From contig NZ_CACSJP010000001.1 in the NCBI RefSeq assembly GCF_902706095.1, forward strand, positions 248,001 through 312,000: a stretch of DNA of 64,000 nt, read 5' to 3'. This document shows, piece after piece, positions 44,485 to 54,299 of the stretch (position 1 is the stretch's first letter; each line of letters starts with the position of its first letter). The DNA comes from Rhizobium sp. 18065 (GTDB lineage: Bacteria; Pseudomonadota; Alphaproteobacteria; Rhizobiales; Rhizobiaceae). The position numbers and the translations under genes were made by a program. The notes beneath the pieces are model-generated. The model worked only from the letters and a program-made list of their open reading frames with translations, was not told where the DNA came from and searched no databases.

Positions 44485-45522
44485 ATGCTGAATGCCAAAC
44501 TGAAATATACACTTCTTGCCACGGCTCTGATGCTCGGCGGCTCCGCCATGAGTGCCAGTGCCGCGTCCTATTGCGCCGACGGCAAGACCGTCACCTTCGC
44601 CGGAATCGACTGGGAAAGCGGCGCGCTGATCACCGAAGTGATGAAGGAGATCCTGTCGAAGGGCTATGATTGCAAGGTGGATTCGATCCCCGGCAATTCG
44701 GTGACGCTGGAGCAGGCGACCGCCAACAATGACGTACAGATCTTTGCCGAGGAATGGATCGGCCGTTCCGACGTCTGGAACAATGCCGCGGCGGCCGGTC
44801 AGGTGACGTCGGTCGGCAAGACCTTTGTCGGCGCAGCCGAAGGCTGGTTCGTGCCCGAATATCTCGTCAAGGGTGACGAAGCCCGCGGCATCAAGGCCGC
44901 AGCCCCTGATCTGAAGAGCGTTTCGCAGCTGTCCGATCCGAAGTTCGTCGAACTCTTCAAGGATCCGGAAGAGCCTTCCAAGGGCCGCTTCCTCAACTGC
45001 CCGTCCGGCTGGACCTGCGAAGGCGTCAACTCCGCCAAGCTCGAGGCCTACAAGCTGACGGATGCCTATGTGAATTTCCGTCCGGGCACCGGCACCGCGC
45101 TCGATGCAGCGATCAGCTCGGCCTATCTTCAGGGCGAGCCGGTGCTGTTCTACTACTGGAGCCCGACGGCCGTGATGGGCAAGTTCAAGCTGGTTCAGCT
45201 TGAAGAGCCGGCTTACGATGAGGCCTGCTGGAAGGAACTGACAAGCGCCACCGGCAAGCGTGAAGCCGGCTGCGCCTTCCCGGCGGTCGAGGTCGCCTAC
45301 GGGGTCAACAGCACGTTCGCCAAGGAAGCGCCGGAGATTATCGAAATTCTCTCCAAGGCAACATTCCCGCTGGACGACGTCAATGCCAGCCTCGCGTACA
45401 TGACGGATGAAAAGGCCGATGCGGTTGCCGCCGCCAGCCAGTTCCTCAAGACCAAGGGCGACGTCTGGGGCGCCTGGGTTTCTGCCGATGCCAAAGCGAA
45501 GATCGAAGCTGCGCTGAAATAG
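44485..45522 (+). CDS. hutX: ABC transporter periplasmic binding protein HutX
   Basis: A 345-residue binding protein of the OpuAC/ProX class (glycine-betaine/proline/histidine group). The signal peptide is cut near residue 26 (MSASA, then ASYCADG). The mature protein includes IDWESGALITEVMKEILSKG and several aromatic residues for a quaternary-amine or imidazole cage (AEEWIGR, PVLFYYWSP). In Sinorhizobium, HutXWV imports histidine and proline betaine. A stem-loop directly after the stop (45529-45558) may let this protein be made in excess over the membrane parts. AAAGGGG precedes the ATG. Confidence 0.92.
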   Translation: MLNAKLKYTLLATALMLGGSAMSASAASYCADGKTVTFAGIDWESGALITEVMKEILSKGYDCKVDSIPGNSVTLEQATANNDVQIFAEEWIGRSDVWNNAAAAGQVTSVGKTFVGAAEGWFVPEYLVKGDEARGIKAAAPDLKSVSQLSDPKFVELFKDPEEPSKGRFLNCPSGWTCEGVNSAKLEAYKLTDAYVNFRPGTGTALDAAISSAYLQGEPVLFYYWSPTAVMGKFKLVQLEEPAYDEACWKELTSATGKREAGCAFPAVEVAYGVNSTFAKEAPEIIEILSKATFPLDDVNASLAYMTDEKADAVAAASQFLKTKGDVWGAWVSADAKAKIEAALK

Positions 45523-45528
45523 CATGAA

Positions 45529-45558
45529 ATGGCCGCATGCCCTGTGGCGTGCGGCCAT
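45529..45558 (+). repeat. Stem-loop after hutX
   Basis: ATGGCCGCATGCC (45529-45541) pairs with GGCGTGCGGCCAT (45546-45558), a 13-bp stem with one G-U pair and a 4-nt loop, starting 7 nt after the hutX stop. There is no T run, so it is more likely an mRNA-stabilising or partial-attenuation hairpin than a full terminator. Confidence 0.7.
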
Positions 45559-45629
45559 ATCCATACGCCGTATCCCAGCGATCCGTTGGGCGGGCACGTA
45601 GGCGAATTGCCATTCCAAGGATCTGAGCG

Positions 45630-46487
45630 ATGTTTCCCGACGCCTTCCATATCTCCATCCGCGGGCCGATCAACGATGCGGTCCAGGCGCTGGTGGTCAA
45701 TTACGGCTTTGTCTTCAAGGCTATCTCGCAGACCATTCTGCAGGCCATTCTGTTCATCGAATGGATCGTCCGTGGTCTGCCATGGTGGCTGATGATCATC
45801 GCCTTCATGGCACTGACATGGCAGGCAACCCGCAAGGTCACGCTTGTCGCGACCGTTGCCGTTCTGCTGTTTGCCATCGGCGCGCTTGGTCTCTGGGATC
45901 TGGCCATGCAGACTTTGGCGCTGATGTTGATGGCGACACTGATTTCGGTGGCGATCGGGGTGCCGGTCGGCATCTGGCTGGCCAAGAGCCGACTGATGCG
46001 CAGCATCACGCTGCCGGTACTCGACGTCATGCAGACGATGCCGAGCTTCGTCTATCTTATTCCCGCGATCATGCTGTTCGGTCTCGGCAAGGTGCCGGCC
46101 GTCCTGGCAACCATTGTCTATGCCGTGCCGCCGCTGATCCGCCTGACGGATCTCGGCATCCGCCAGGTCGACAGCGAGGTTGTCGAGGCGGCAACTGCCT
46201 TTGGCGGCAGCCCGCGGCAGATCCTGTTCGGCGTCGAGCTTCCTCTGGCCACGCCGACGATCATGGCCGGGCTGAACCAGACGATCATGATGGCGCTTTC
46301 CATGGTCGTGGTCGCGTCGATGATCGGTGCCCGCGGTCTTGGCGAGCAGGTCTTGAACGGCATTCAGACGCTTGATGTCGGCAAGGGACTGGAAGCGGGC
46401 CTCGGCATCGTCATCCTCGCCATCGTGCTCGATCGTATCACCCAGGGCTTCGGCCGCTCCAGCCAGGAGGATGGCCAGAATGGCTGA
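45630..46487 (+). CDS. hutW: ABC transporter permease HutW
   Basis: A 285-residue membrane permease of the OpuAB/ProW type, with about six helices. The binding-protein-dependent transport signature lies in the loop EAATAFGGSPRQILFGVELP (EAA-x-x-x-G). The N-terminal segment and IARDITLPLLD-like core (RSITLPVLDVMQTMPSFVYL) are typical. It forms the membrane channel of the HutXWV importer. AAGGA lies about eight bases upstream of the ATG at 45630. The end overlaps hutV by 8 nt. Confidence 0.94.
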   Translation: MFPDAFHISIRGPINDAVQALVVNYGFVFKAISQTILQAILFIEWIVRGLPWWLMIIAFMALTWQATRKVTLVATVAVLLFAIGALGLWDLAMQTLALMLMATLISVAIGVPVGIWLAKSRLMRSITLPVLDVMQTMPSFVYLIPAIMLFGLGKVPAVLATIVYAVPPLIRLTDLGIRQVDSEVVEAATAFGGSPRQILFGVELPLATPTIMAGLNQTIMMALSMVVVASMIGARGLGEQVLNGIQTLDVGKGLEAGLGIVILAIVLDRITQGFGRSSQEDGQNG

Positions 46488-47310
46488 GATTGAAATCCAC
46501 AATGTCTACAAGATCTTCGGCCGCAATTCGCAGGAAGCGCTCGTAATGGCGCGCGGGGGTGCGGAGAAGAGCGAGATCCTCGAGCGCACCGGATGCAGCG
46601 TCGGTCTGAACGATATCAGCCTGAAAATCGGCGCGTCGCGTATCTTCGTCATCATGGGCCTGTCGGGATCGGGCAAGTCGACGCTGGTGCGCCATATCAA
46701 CCGGCTGATCGAGCCGACCAGCGGCGAGATCCTCGTCGATGGCGGCAACGTGCTTGATCTTGGCCCGCGCGATCTGCGCGAGTTCCGGACCCGCCGGGTC
46801 AGCATGGTGTTCCAGAGCTTCGGCCTGATGCCGCACCGGACCGTGATGCAGAACGTCGTTTACGGCCAGCGGGTTCGCGGGTTGAGCAAGGCCGATGCCC
46901 ATCCCATCGGCATGAAATGGATCGAGACGGTCGGCCTGCTCGGCTACGAGAACAAATACCCGCATCAGCTCTCGGGCGGCATGAAGCAGCGCGTCGGTCT
47001 GGCCCGTGCGCTGGCGGCAGACACCGACGTGATCCTGATGGACGAGGCCTTTTCGGCGCTCGATCCGCTGATCCGCAGCGACATGCAGGACCAGTTGCTG
47101 CAGCTGGAAAAGAACCTGTCAAAGACGATCGTCTTCATCACCCACGATCTCGACGAGGCACTGCGTATTGGTGCCGAGATCGCGATCCTCAAGGATGGCA
47201 GGCTGGTTCAGGTCGGTACGCCGAGCCAGATCCTCAATACACCGGCGGATGACTATGTCGCCCGTTTTGTCCAGCGTCGTGCCGGCGCGGAGGTGGCGCA
47301 GCATGGCTGA
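46480..47310 (+). CDS. hutV: ABC transporter ATP-binding protein HutV
   Basis: A 276-residue ATPase of the OpuAA/ProV type. It has the Walker A GLSGSGKST, Q-loop MVFQSFGLMPHRT, signature LSGGMKQRVGLARAL, Walker B DVILMDEAFSALDP and the switch His in FITHDLDEAL. It lacks the C-terminal CBS domains of ProV/OpuAA and ends soon after the core. The ATG at 46480 (AGGAGG about nine bases upstream) is preferred to that at 46471. It overlaps hutW by 8 nt and the HAL-like gene by 8 nt, so it is embedded in one transcript. Confidence 0.94.
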   Translation: MAEIEIHNVYKIFGRNSQEALVMARGGAEKSEILERTGCSVGLNDISLKIGASRIFVIMGLSGSGKSTLVRHINRLIEPTSGEILVDGGNVLDLGPRDLREFRTRRVSMVFQSFGLMPHRTVMQNVVYGQRVRGLSKADAHPIGMKWIETVGLLGYENKYPHQLSGGMKQRVGLARALAADTDVILMDEAFSALDPLIRSDMQDQLLQLEKNLSKTIVFITHDLDEALRIGAEIAILKDGRLVQVGTPSQILNTPADDYVARFVQRRAGAEVAQHG

Positions 47311-48811
47311 TCGCATCATTCTCGATGGTGCCCTGGACTGGCAGGACATCGCGACCGTTGCAAACGGAGCGGAACTCGTTCTGTCCGCGGCGACGTGGAG
47401 CCGCATTGATGCCGCGCGGGCCATCGTCGACGCACTGGTGGAACGCGAGATCCGCGGCTATGGCATCAACACCGGCGTCGGCGCACTCTGCGATGTAATC
47501 ATCAGTCGCGCGGATCAGCAGACCCTGTCGCGCAACATCATCCCCAGTCATGCCTGTGGCGTTGGCGAGCCGCTGGGCAAGGCGGAGACGCGCGCGGTGA
47601 TGGCCGCGCAGATCGCCAATTTCGCCCACGGCTATTCCGGCGTCAGCAGGCCGGTGGTCGAGACGCTTCTGGCGCTGCTCAATGCCGATATGCTGCCCAT
47701 CATCCCGTCGCGCGGCTCGGTTGGATATCTGACCCACGCCGCCGCCATCGGCCTCGTGCTGATCGGTGAGGGCGAATGCCGCCATGGCGGCACGTTGATT
47801 TCCGGCAGCGAGGCTCTCGACCGGCTTGGCCGGGTGCCGCTCGCCCTGCAGGCCAAGGAAGGCCTCAGCCTTGTCAACGGCACGCCCTGCGCCACCGGTC
47901 TCGGTGCGCTTGCCGTGTCGCGTCTCTCCCATCTGGCCGATTGGGCCGATGCTGCCGCCGCGATGACCTATGAGAACCTTGGCGCCCAGTCCGATCCGTT
48001 TGCCGAAATGCCGCTGGCGCTTCGCCACTCGCCCGGCCTGCAACAGGTCGGCCGTAATCTGCGCCAATGGCTCGCGGGCAGCGCGCTTCTGGCGCAATCG
48101 GCAGGAAGCCGCACCCAGGATCCGTTGAGCCTGCGCGCTGTGCCGCAGATCCATGGCGCCGTGCGCGATGCCTTGGTGCATGTTGCAGACGTCGTCGATC
48201 GGGAACTGGCCAGCGTGACGGACAACCCGGTCGTCGCCGGATCGCCGGAGGCGCCCGAAGTGCATTCGCAGGCGCATGCCGTGGGAGCCGCACTCGGTCT
48301 CACGATGGACAGCCTCGCGACCGCTGCCGCAGAACTCGCAGCGATTTCCGAACGCCGGATCGACCGTTTGGTCAATCCGCTGGTCAGCGGATTGCCGGCC
48401 TTTCTCGCGGCTGGAAGTGGCGTATGCTCCGGTTTCATGATCATTCAATATACCGCAGCCGCCCTCGTGGCGGAAAACCGGCGGCTGGCAGCACCCGCCA
48501 GCCTCGATGGCGGCATCACGTCGGCGCTGCAGGAGGATATCCTGACCCATGCGACGCCCGCCGCCGACAAGGCCTTGGCGATCCTCGGCAACTTGCAGAC
48601 CATTCTGGCCATCGAAGTCATGGCGGGGGCCCAAGCCTACGACCTGCAGTCAGGTTCGGCAGACAAGGCAAAGCGGACTGCAGCACTTTATCAGCGCGTC
48701 CGCCAGAATGTACCCTTCTACCGCGACGACCGGCCGCTCAACGCCGAGGTAGCCAAGGTTCGTGCGATGATCGGTATCCTGTCGGCACAGCTGGACGGAG
48801 ACGCACGATGA
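47303..48811 (+). CDS. HAL/PAL-family paralogue lacking the MIO triplet
   Basis: A 502-residue relative of histidine ammonia-lyase in the middle of the hut operon. YGINTG begins at residue 53 in both this protein and the neighbouring HutH, and both proteins then run 89 residues without a gap to GSVG (138-141). HutH continues Ala-Ser-Gly-Asp-Leu, whereas this one continues Tyr-Leu-Thr-His. From there to KEGL-x-L-x-NGT it is exactly three residues shorter, so the triplet that forms the MIO cofactor appears cleanly deleted. The QDP, Arg, and QED positions are kept; the NFH near residue 329 of HutH is QAH here. Rhizobial hut loci often carry such a second gene called hutH2. It overlaps hutV (8 nt) and hutI (4 nt). 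Its activity is unknown. Confidence 0.9.
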   Translation: MADRIILDGALDWQDIATVANGAELVLSAATWSRIDAARAIVDALVEREIRGYGINTGVGALCDVIISRADQQTLSRNIIPSHACGVGEPLGKAETRAVMAAQIANFAHGYSGVSRPVVETLLALLNADMLPIIPSRGSVGYLTHAAAIGLVLIGEGECRHGGTLISGSEALDRLGRVPLALQAKEGLSLVNGTPCATGLGALAVSRLSHLADWADAAAAMTYENLGAQSDPFAEMPLALRHSPGLQQVGRNLRQWLAGSALLAQSAGSRTQDPLSLRAVPQIHGAVRDALVHVADVVDRELASVTDNPVVAGSPEAPEVHSQAHAVGAALGLTMDSLATAAAELAAISERRIDRLVNPLVSGLPAFLAAGSGVCSGFMIIQYTAAALVAENRRLAAPASLDGGITSALQEDILTHATPAADKALAILGNLQTILAIEVMAGAQAYDLQSGSADKAKRTAALYQRVRQNVPFYRDDRPLNAEVAKVRAMIGILSAQLDGDAR

Positions 48812-50028
48812 AAACGTTGCTGTGCAATGCAAGACTGGCGACGCTGGCGCCCAATCTTCCGGGCCTCGGCATCATCGAGGATGGTGCCATCCTGATAGAA
48901 GACGGCCGCATCGCCTATGTCGGTCACGCGGTCGATGCGCCGACCGATGGCGCGGCCACAATGGTGGATTGCCAACGCCGGTGGATCACGCCGGGCCTGA
49001 TCGACTGCCACACGCATCTCGTCCATGCCGGCAATCGCGCACGGGAATTCGAGATGCGTCTGGCCGGCGCCTCCTATGAGGAAATTGCCCGTGCCGGCGG
49101 CGGCATCGTCTCGTCGGTGCGCCAGGTGCGGGATGCAAGCGAGGCCGATCTGGTTGCTGAGACTTTGCCGCGCCTCGATGCCTTGATCGCCGAAGGGGTG
49201 ACCACGGTCGAGGTTAAGTCCGGTTACGGCCTGGCGGTCGAGGCCGAATTGAAGATGCTGCGCGCGGCGCGGTCTCTGGGCGACCAGCGTCCGGTCAATC
49301 TCACCACCACCTATCTCGGCGCCCATGCGACACCGGCCGATTACAAGGGCCGCAATGGCGATTTCATTCGCGATGTGGTCCTGCCCGGTCTGGAAGCCGC
49401 CCATGCGCAAGGGCTCGTCGATGCCGTCGATGGTTTCTGCGAAGGCATTGCCTTTTCGCCTGCAGAAATGCGCGTGGTTTTCGATGCGGCCAAGGCGTTG
49501 GGTCTGCCGGTCAAGCTGCATGCCGACCAGTTGTCCAATCTGCATGGGGCAGCGCTGGCAGCAAGCTATGGCGCGCTCTCGGCCGATCATCTGGAATATA
49601 CCGACGACGAGGGCGCGGCGGCCATGACCCGGGCCAGCACCGTCGCCGTCCTTTTGCCGGGCGCCTATTATTTCATTCGCGAAACGAAGAAGCCGCCAGT
49701 CGAGCTGTTCCGCAAACATGCAACAAAAATGGCGCTCGCCACCGATTGCAACCCCGGTACATCGCCACTGACCTCGCTGCTTTTGACGATGAACATGGGT
49801 GCGACGCTGTTTCACCTCACCGTCGAGGAATGCCTCGCCGGCGTCACGCGAGAGGCGGCACGGGCGCTCGGACGCCTGGAGACAATCGGCACGATAGAGA
49901 CCGGCAAGCAGGCCGATCTCGCCATCTGGAACGTCGAGAGCCCGGCCGAGCTGGTCTATCGCATCGGTTTCAATCCGCTGCATCAACGGATCTGGAACGG
50001 GAAAATTACCGGAGGACGTCACTCATGA
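48808..50028 (+). CDS. hutI: Imidazolonepropionase
   Basis: A 406-residue metal-dependent amidohydrolase, full length. It opens its ring substrate, 4-imidazolone-5-propionate, to formiminoglutamate. The HxH metal ligands are in [14 protein letters not shown], with further ligands in [16 protein letters not shown] and [12 protein letters not shown]. The VKSGYGL and [17 protein letters not shown] segments are diagnostic of HutI. The ATG at 48808 overlaps the stop of the HAL-like gene by 4 nt, and its own stop overlaps the hutH start by 4 nt (ATGA), so both junctions are translationally coupled. Confidence 0.97.
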   Translation: MKTLLCNARLATLAPNLPGLGIIEDGAILIEDGRIAYVGHAVDAPTDGAATMVDCQRRWITPGLIDCHTHLVHAGNRAREFEMRLAGASYEEIARAGGGIVSSVRQVRDASEADLVAETLPRLDALIAEGVTTVEVKSGYGLAVEAELKMLRAARSLGDQRPVNLTTTYLGAHATPADYKGRNGDFIRDVVLPGLEAAHAQGLVDAVDGFCEGIAFSPAEMRVVFDAAKALGLPVKLHADQLSNLHGAALAASYGALSADHLEYTDDEGAAAMTRASTVAVLLPGAYYFIRETKKPPVELFRKHATKMALATDCNPGTSPLTSLLLTMNMGATLFHLTVEECLAGVTREAARALGRLETIGTIETGKQADLAIWNVESPAELVYRIGFNPLHQRIWNGKITGGRHS

Positions 50029-51560
50029 CCATCACGCTTCATCCCGGCAGCGTATCGCTGGCCGAACTGGCGAATATTTACTGGAACAGCGAAAGCGTCG
50101 TGCTTGACCGCAGATTCGACGCGGGCATTGAACGCGCCGCCGCCCGCATCGCCGCGATCGCTGCCGGCAACGAGGCCGTCTATGGCATCAATACCGGCTT
50201 CGGCAAGCTCGCCTCGATCAGGATCGATGCGGCCGACACCGCGACGCTGCAGCGCAATCTGATCCTGTCGCATTGCTGTGGCGTCGGCCAGCCGATGCCT
50301 GAAAACATTGTCCGCCTGATCATGGCGCTGAAGCTGATCTCGCTTGGCCGTGGCGCGTCCGGCGTGAGGCTCGACCTGGTGCGCCTGATCGAGGGCATGC
50401 TGGACAAGGGCGTGACGCCGCTGATCCCGGAAAAGGGCTCGGTCGGGGCGTCGGGCGATCTGGCACCGCTTGCCCATATGGCGGCCGTGATGATGGGTGA
50501 GGCGGAAGCTTTTTATCTGGGCGAACGCCTTTCCGGTGGCGTGGCGCTTGAGCGGGCAGGCCTCAAGCCGGTCGTACTGGCCGCCAAGGAAGGGCTGGCG
50601 CTGATCAACGGCACGCAGGCCTCGACGGCTCTGGCACTCGCCGGTCTTTTCCGCGCCCATCGTGCGGCCCAGGCAGCGCTGATCACCGGCGCGCTGTCGA
50701 CCGACGCGGCCATGGGCTCCTCGGCGCCGTTCACCGCCGATATCCACACATTGCGCGGCCACAAGGGCCAGATCGACACCGCCGCCTCACTGCGCGGCCT
50801 GCTGGCCGGTTCGGTGATCCGCGAAAGCCATCTTCAGGGTGACGAGCGCGTGCAGGACCCTTATTGCATCCGCTGCCAGCCGCAGGTCGATGGCGCCTGC
50901 CTCGATTTGCTGCGCATGGCGGGTCGTACGCTTGAGATCGAAGCCAATGCGGTCACCGACAATCCGCTTGTACTCTCCGACGACAGTGTCGTTTCCGGTG
51001 GCAATTTCCACGCGGAACCTGTGGCCTTTGCCGCCGACCAGATCGCCATCGCGGTCTGCGAAATCGGCGCCATTGCCCAGCGCCGCATCGCGCTTCTGGT
51101 CGATCCGGCGCTGTCCTATGGCCTGCCGGCGTTTCTCGCCCGCAAGCCGGGCCTGAACTCGGGCCTCATGATCGCGGAAGTCACCTCGGCTGCGCTGATG
51201 AGCGAAAACAAGCAGATGTCGCATCCGGCTTCGGTCGACTCGACTCCGACATCGGCCAATCAGGAAGACCATGTTTCGATGGCCTGCCATGGCGCTCGCC
51301 GCCTGCTGCAGATGACGGAAAACCTGTTCTCGATCATCGGCATCGAGGCCCTTACGGCAGCGCAGGGCGTGGATTTTCGCGCGCCCTTGACCACCAGCCC
51401 CGAATTGCAGAGGGCGGTTTCCACCTTGCGCACTGTTGTCGCCACGCTGGACGAGGATCGCTTCATGGCGCCGGATCTGGCTGCGGCCAGCGCCCTGGTG
51501 GCGGATGGCTCGCTGGTGGCGAGCGTTTCGGATGGCTTGTTGCCGGGACTGGAGGGTTGA
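50025..51560 (+). CDS. hutH: Histidine ammonia-lyase
   Basis: A 511-residue canonical HutH. The catalytic MIO group forms from Ala142-Ser143-Gly144 in [14 protein letters not shown], and Tyr53 is in YGINTGFG. The substrate residues are in [20 protein letters not shown] and [11 protein letters not shown]. It deaminates L-histidine to trans-urocanate, the entry step and the source of the HutC inducer. GGAGG lies upstream of the ATG at 50025, which overlaps the hutI stop by 4 nt. After its stop the operon is interrupted by a large inverted repeat (51580-51725) before hutG. Confidence 0.98.
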   Translation: MTITLHPGSVSLAELANIYWNSESVVLDRRFDAGIERAAARIAAIAAGNEAVYGINTGFGKLASIRIDAADTATLQRNLILSHCCGVGQPMPENIVRLIMALKLISLGRGASGVRLDLVRLIEGMLDKGVTPLIPEKGSVGASGDLAPLAHMAAVMMGEAEAFYLGERLSGGVALERAGLKPVVLAAKEGLALINGTQASTALALAGLFRAHRAAQAALITGALSTDAAMGSSAPFTADIHTLRGHKGQIDTAASLRGLLAGSVIRESHLQGDERVQDPYCIRCQPQVDGACLDLLRMAGRTLEIEANAVTDNPLVLSDDSVVSGGNFHAEPVAFAADQIAIAVCEIGAIAQRRIALLVDPALSYGLPAFLARKPGLNSGLMIAEVTSAALMSENKQMSHPASVDSTPTSANQEDHVSMACHGARRLLQMTENLFSIIGIEALTAAQGVDFRAPLTTSPELQRAVSTLRTVVATLDEDRFMAPDLAAASALVADGSLVASVSDGLLPGLEG

Positions 51561-51579
51561 GCATGGGTGTGATCGGTTC

Positions 51580-51725
51580 ACCCCCCTCTGTCCTGCCGGA
51601 CATCTCCCCCACACGGAGGGAGATCGAACTGCGGCACATCGCAATGCTTTCCATAAATCTGGATGGTTGCGGCGATCCGATCTCCCCCCTTGTGGGGGAG
51701 ATGGTCGGCAGACCAGAGGGGGGTG
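51580..51725. repeat. RIME-like intergenic inverted repeat in the hut operon
   Basis: The left arm (51580-51630, CACCCCCCTCTGTCCTGCC onward) and the right arm (51674-51725, ending GACCAGAGGGGGGTG) are near-complementary over about 50 nt. Each contains its own small ATCTCCCCC hairpin, and a 43-nt centre separates them. This layout is that of the rhizobial intergenic mosaic/palindromic elements (RIME/RPE). It sits in the transcribed gap between hutH and hutG, and a spurious 66-codon frame runs through it. Confidence 0.82.
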
Positions 51726-51753
51726 GTGTCGGGCACCAAGCGGGGTGGCTGCA

Positions 51754-52560
51754 ATGACGTTCGAAGTCACACAAGGCAACTCGCCGGTCATTCTCGCCTT
51801 TCCGCACACGGGCACCGAAGTCCCGCCCGCGATCTGGAGCCGGCTGAATGACAACGGCCGCATGCTGGCCGATACCGACTGGCATATTCATCAGCTCTAC
51901 GCAGGTCTCCTGCCGAACGTGACGACGGTGCGCGCCACCTTCCATCGTTATGTCATCGACGCCAATCGCGATCCGACCGGCACGAGCCTCTACCCCGGCC
52001 AGAACACCACCGGGCTGGTGCCTGTGACGGATTTCGATGGGGTGCCAATCTGGGCCGAAGGCGAAGAGCCGTCGGAATCCGATGTCGAACATCGGTTGAG
52101 AACGTTCCACGAGCCCTATCACGCGGCGCTGCTGGCGGAGATCGAACGGGTCAAGGCAATTCACGGCGTGGCTGTTCTCTACGACTGCCACTCGATCCGG
52201 TCGTTGATCCCCTTCCTGTTCGAAGGCCAGCTGCCGGATTTCAATATCGGCACGGACATGGGGCGGACCTGCGATCCGCGCATCGAGGCCGCCGCAGCAG
52301 AGGTCGCCCGCGCGGCCGAAGGTTGTACGTCGATCGTCAACGGCCGCTTCAAGGGCGGCTGGACCACCCGACACTACGGACAGCCACAGGATGGCGTTCA
52401 TGCCATCCAGATGGAACTGTCGCAGATATCACACCTCACCACCGAAGAGCCGCCCTTCGCCTATGACGACGAGAAGGCAGGGCGGCTGCGCATTCACCTG
52501 AACCAGATCCTGGCACGCATCGAAGCCGTTGCGGATCAACTGAAGACCAAGGGGAACTGA
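51754..52560 (+). CDS. hutG: N-formylglutamate deformylase
   Basis: A 268-residue N-formylglutamate amidohydrolase that releases glutamate and formate, the last step of the route that uses HutF. It starts [23 protein letters not shown] and contains [24 protein letters not shown] and [10 protein letters not shown], which supply the expected metal and active-site His, Asp and Glu residues. It shows HutF and HutG acting in sequence, as opposed to the direct formiminoglutamase route. The ATG at 51754 follows the RIME-like repeat; no strong ribosome-binding site is evident, only GGGGTGG nearby. hutU begins 1 nt after its stop. Confidence 0.95.
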   Translation: MTFEVTQGNSPVILAFPHTGTEVPPAIWSRLNDNGRMLADTDWHIHQLYAGLLPNVTTVRATFHRYVIDANRDPTGTSLYPGQNTTGLVPVTDFDGVPIWAEGEEPSESDVEHRLRTFHEPYHAALLAEIERVKAIHGVAVLYDCHSIRSLIPFLFEGQLPDFNIGTDMGRTCDPRIEAAAAEVARAAEGCTSIVNGRFKGGWTTRHYGQPQDGVHAIQMELSQISHLTTEEPPFAYDDEKAGRLRIHLNQILARIEAVADQLKTKGN

Positions 52561-52561
52561 G

Positions 52562-54247
52562 ATGACCAATCCACGCCACAACATCCGCGACGTGCGCTCG
52601 CCGCGCGGGACCGAGCTCAACGCCAAGAGCTGGATGACCGAAGCGCCCTTGCGCATGCTGATGAACAACCTCGATCCCGATGTCGCGGAAAACCCGCATG
52701 AACTGGTGGTCTATGGTGGCATCGGCCGCGCCGCCCGCACCTGGGAGGATTTCGACCGCATCGTCGCGACGCTGAAGACGCTGACCGAGGAGGAAACGCT
52801 TGTCGTGCAGTCCGGCAAGCCGGTCGGCGTTTTCCGCACCCACAAGGATGCGCCGCGTGTGCTGATCGCCAATTCCAACCTCGTGCCGCATTGGGCGACC
52901 TGGGACCATTTCAACGAACTGGATAAGAAGGGTCTCGCCATGTACGGCCAGATGACCGCCGGTTCGTGGATCTATATCGGCACCCAGGGCATCGTTCAGG
53001 GTACCTATGAGACCTTCGTGGAAGCGGGTCGTCAGCACTACGGTGGCAACCTCACGGGCAAGTGGATCCTGACCGGTGGCCTCGGTGGCATGGGCGGCGC
53101 CCAGCCGCTTGCCGCCGTCATGGCCGGCGCCTGCTGCCTTGCCGTCGAAAGCGACGAAACCCGCATCGATTTCCGCCTGCGCACCCGTTACGTCGATGAA
53201 AAGGCAAAGACGCTCGACGAAGCGCTTGAAATGATCGACCGGTGGACCAAGGCGGGTGAAGCCAAGTCCGTCGGCCTGCTCGGCAATGCCGCAGAGGTCT
53301 TCCCGGAACTGGTCAAGCGCATGCAGGCCGGCGGCCCACGCCCTGACATCGTCACCGACCAAACCTCTGCCCATGATCCGCTCAACGGCTATCTGCCGAT
53401 CGGCTGGACGGTTGCCGAGCACAAGGCCAAGCGCGAAAGCGATCCGAAGGCCGTCGAGGCTGCCGCACGCGCGTCGATGAAGAGCCATGTCGAGGCCATG
53501 GTTGCCTTCTGGGATGCCGGCGTGCCGACGTTCGACTATGGCAACAATATCCGCCAGGTCGCCAAGGAAGAGGGCCTTGAAAATGCCTTCGCCTTCCCGG
53601 GATTCGTACCGGCCTATATTCGCCCGCTGTTTTGCCGCGGTATCGGACCGTTCCGCTGGGCGGCGCTGTCGGGCGATCCGGAGGATATCTACAAGACGGA
53701 TGCCAAGGTGAAGGAACTGACGCCGGGCAACACCCATCTGCACAACTGGCTGGACATGGCGCGGGAGCGCATCGCCTTCCAGGGACTGCCGGCGCGCATC
53801 TGCTGGGTCGGCCTCGGTGACCGTCATCGTCTGGCGCTGGCCTTCAACGAAATGGTCAAGAACGGCGAACTGTCTGCGCCCGTGGTCATCGGCCGCGATC
53901 ATCTCGACAGTGGCTCGGTGGCCTCGCCAAACCGCGAGACCGAAGCGATGAAGGACGGCTCGGATGCCGTGTCCGACTGGCCGCTGCTGAATGCCCTGCT
54001 CAACACGGCGTCTGGCGCCACCTGGGTGTCGCTGCATCACGGCGGCGGCGTCGGCATGGGCTTTTCCCAGCATTCGGGCGTGGTCATCTGCGCCGACGGT
54101 TCCGACGATGCCGCCAAGCGGCTGGAACGGGTGCTGTGGAACGATCCGGCGACCGGTGTCATGCGCCACGCCGATGCGGGCTACGAGATCGCGCTTGATT
54201 GCGCCAAGGAAAAGGGCCTGCGCTTGCCGGGCATTCTCGGCAACTGA
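52562..54247 (+). CDS. hutU: Urocanate hydratase
   Basis: A 561-residue urocanase, the normal length. It hydrates urocanate to imidazolonepropionate, using tightly bound NAD+ as an electrophile. Diagnostic regions are the N-terminal [24 protein letters not shown] and [16 protein letters not shown] for NAD binding, plus the active-site [15 protein letters not shown] with the essential Cys. [17 protein letters not shown] and [15 protein letters not shown] also mark the family. It begins 1 nt after hutG. A perfect 10-bp stem-loop directly follows its stop, ahead of hutD. Confidence 0.98.
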   Translation: MTNPRHNIRDVRSPRGTELNAKSWMTEAPLRMLMNNLDPDVAENPHELVVYGGIGRAARTWEDFDRIVATLKTLTEEETLVVQSGKPVGVFRTHKDAPRVLIANSNLVPHWATWDHFNELDKKGLAMYGQMTAGSWIYIGTQGIVQGTYETFVEAGRQHYGGNLTGKWILTGGLGGMGGAQPLAAVMAGACCLAVESDETRIDFRLRTRYVDEKAKTLDEALEMIDRWTKAGEAKSVGLLGNAAEVFPELVKRMQAGGPRPDIVTDQTSAHDPLNGYLPIGWTVAEHKAKRESDPKAVEAAARASMKSHVEAMVAFWDAGVPTFDYGNNIRQVAKEEGLENAFAFPGFVPAYIRPLFCRGIGPFRWAALSGDPEDIYKTDAKVKELTPGNTHLHNWLDMARERIAFQGLPARICWVGLGDRHRLALAFNEMVKNGELSAPVVIGRDHLDSGSVASPNRETEAMKDGSDAVSDWPLLNALLNTASGATWVSLHHGGGVGMGFSQHSGVVICADGSDDAAKRLERVLWNDPATGVMRHADAGYEIALDCAKEKGLRLPGILGN

Positions 54248-54254
54248 GCCTGTC

Positions 54255-54280
54255 ATGGCGCCGCGACTGCGGCGCCATTT
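54255..54280 (+). terminator. Stem-loop between hutU and hutD
   Basis: ATGGCGCCGC (54255-54264) and GCGGCGCCAT (54269-54278) form a perfect 10-bp stem with loop GACT, starting 8 nt after the hutU stop. Only two T follow, so termination is likely partial. It probably lowers hutD expression or stabilises the upstream transcript. Confidence 0.6.
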
Positions 54281-54299
54281 GCGTTCAAGAGGGATAGCA

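Noticed and set aside
47234-48634. Open frame of 466 codons antisense to the HAL-like gene
   Set aside because: It lies opposite a clear HAL-family gene with overlapping operon joints; the composition is that of a mirror frame.
51557-51757. Short frame of 66 codons between hutH and hutG
   Set aside because: It runs through the RIME-like inverted repeat, and the encoded SPLVGEM-type peptide is what such repeats yield when translated by chance.
52436-54256. Long open frame (606 codons) on the minus strand opposite hutU
   Set aside because: hutU on the plus strand is full length and diagnostic; the reverse frame has the Arg/His/Gln-rich make-up of a mirror of GC-rich coding DNA.
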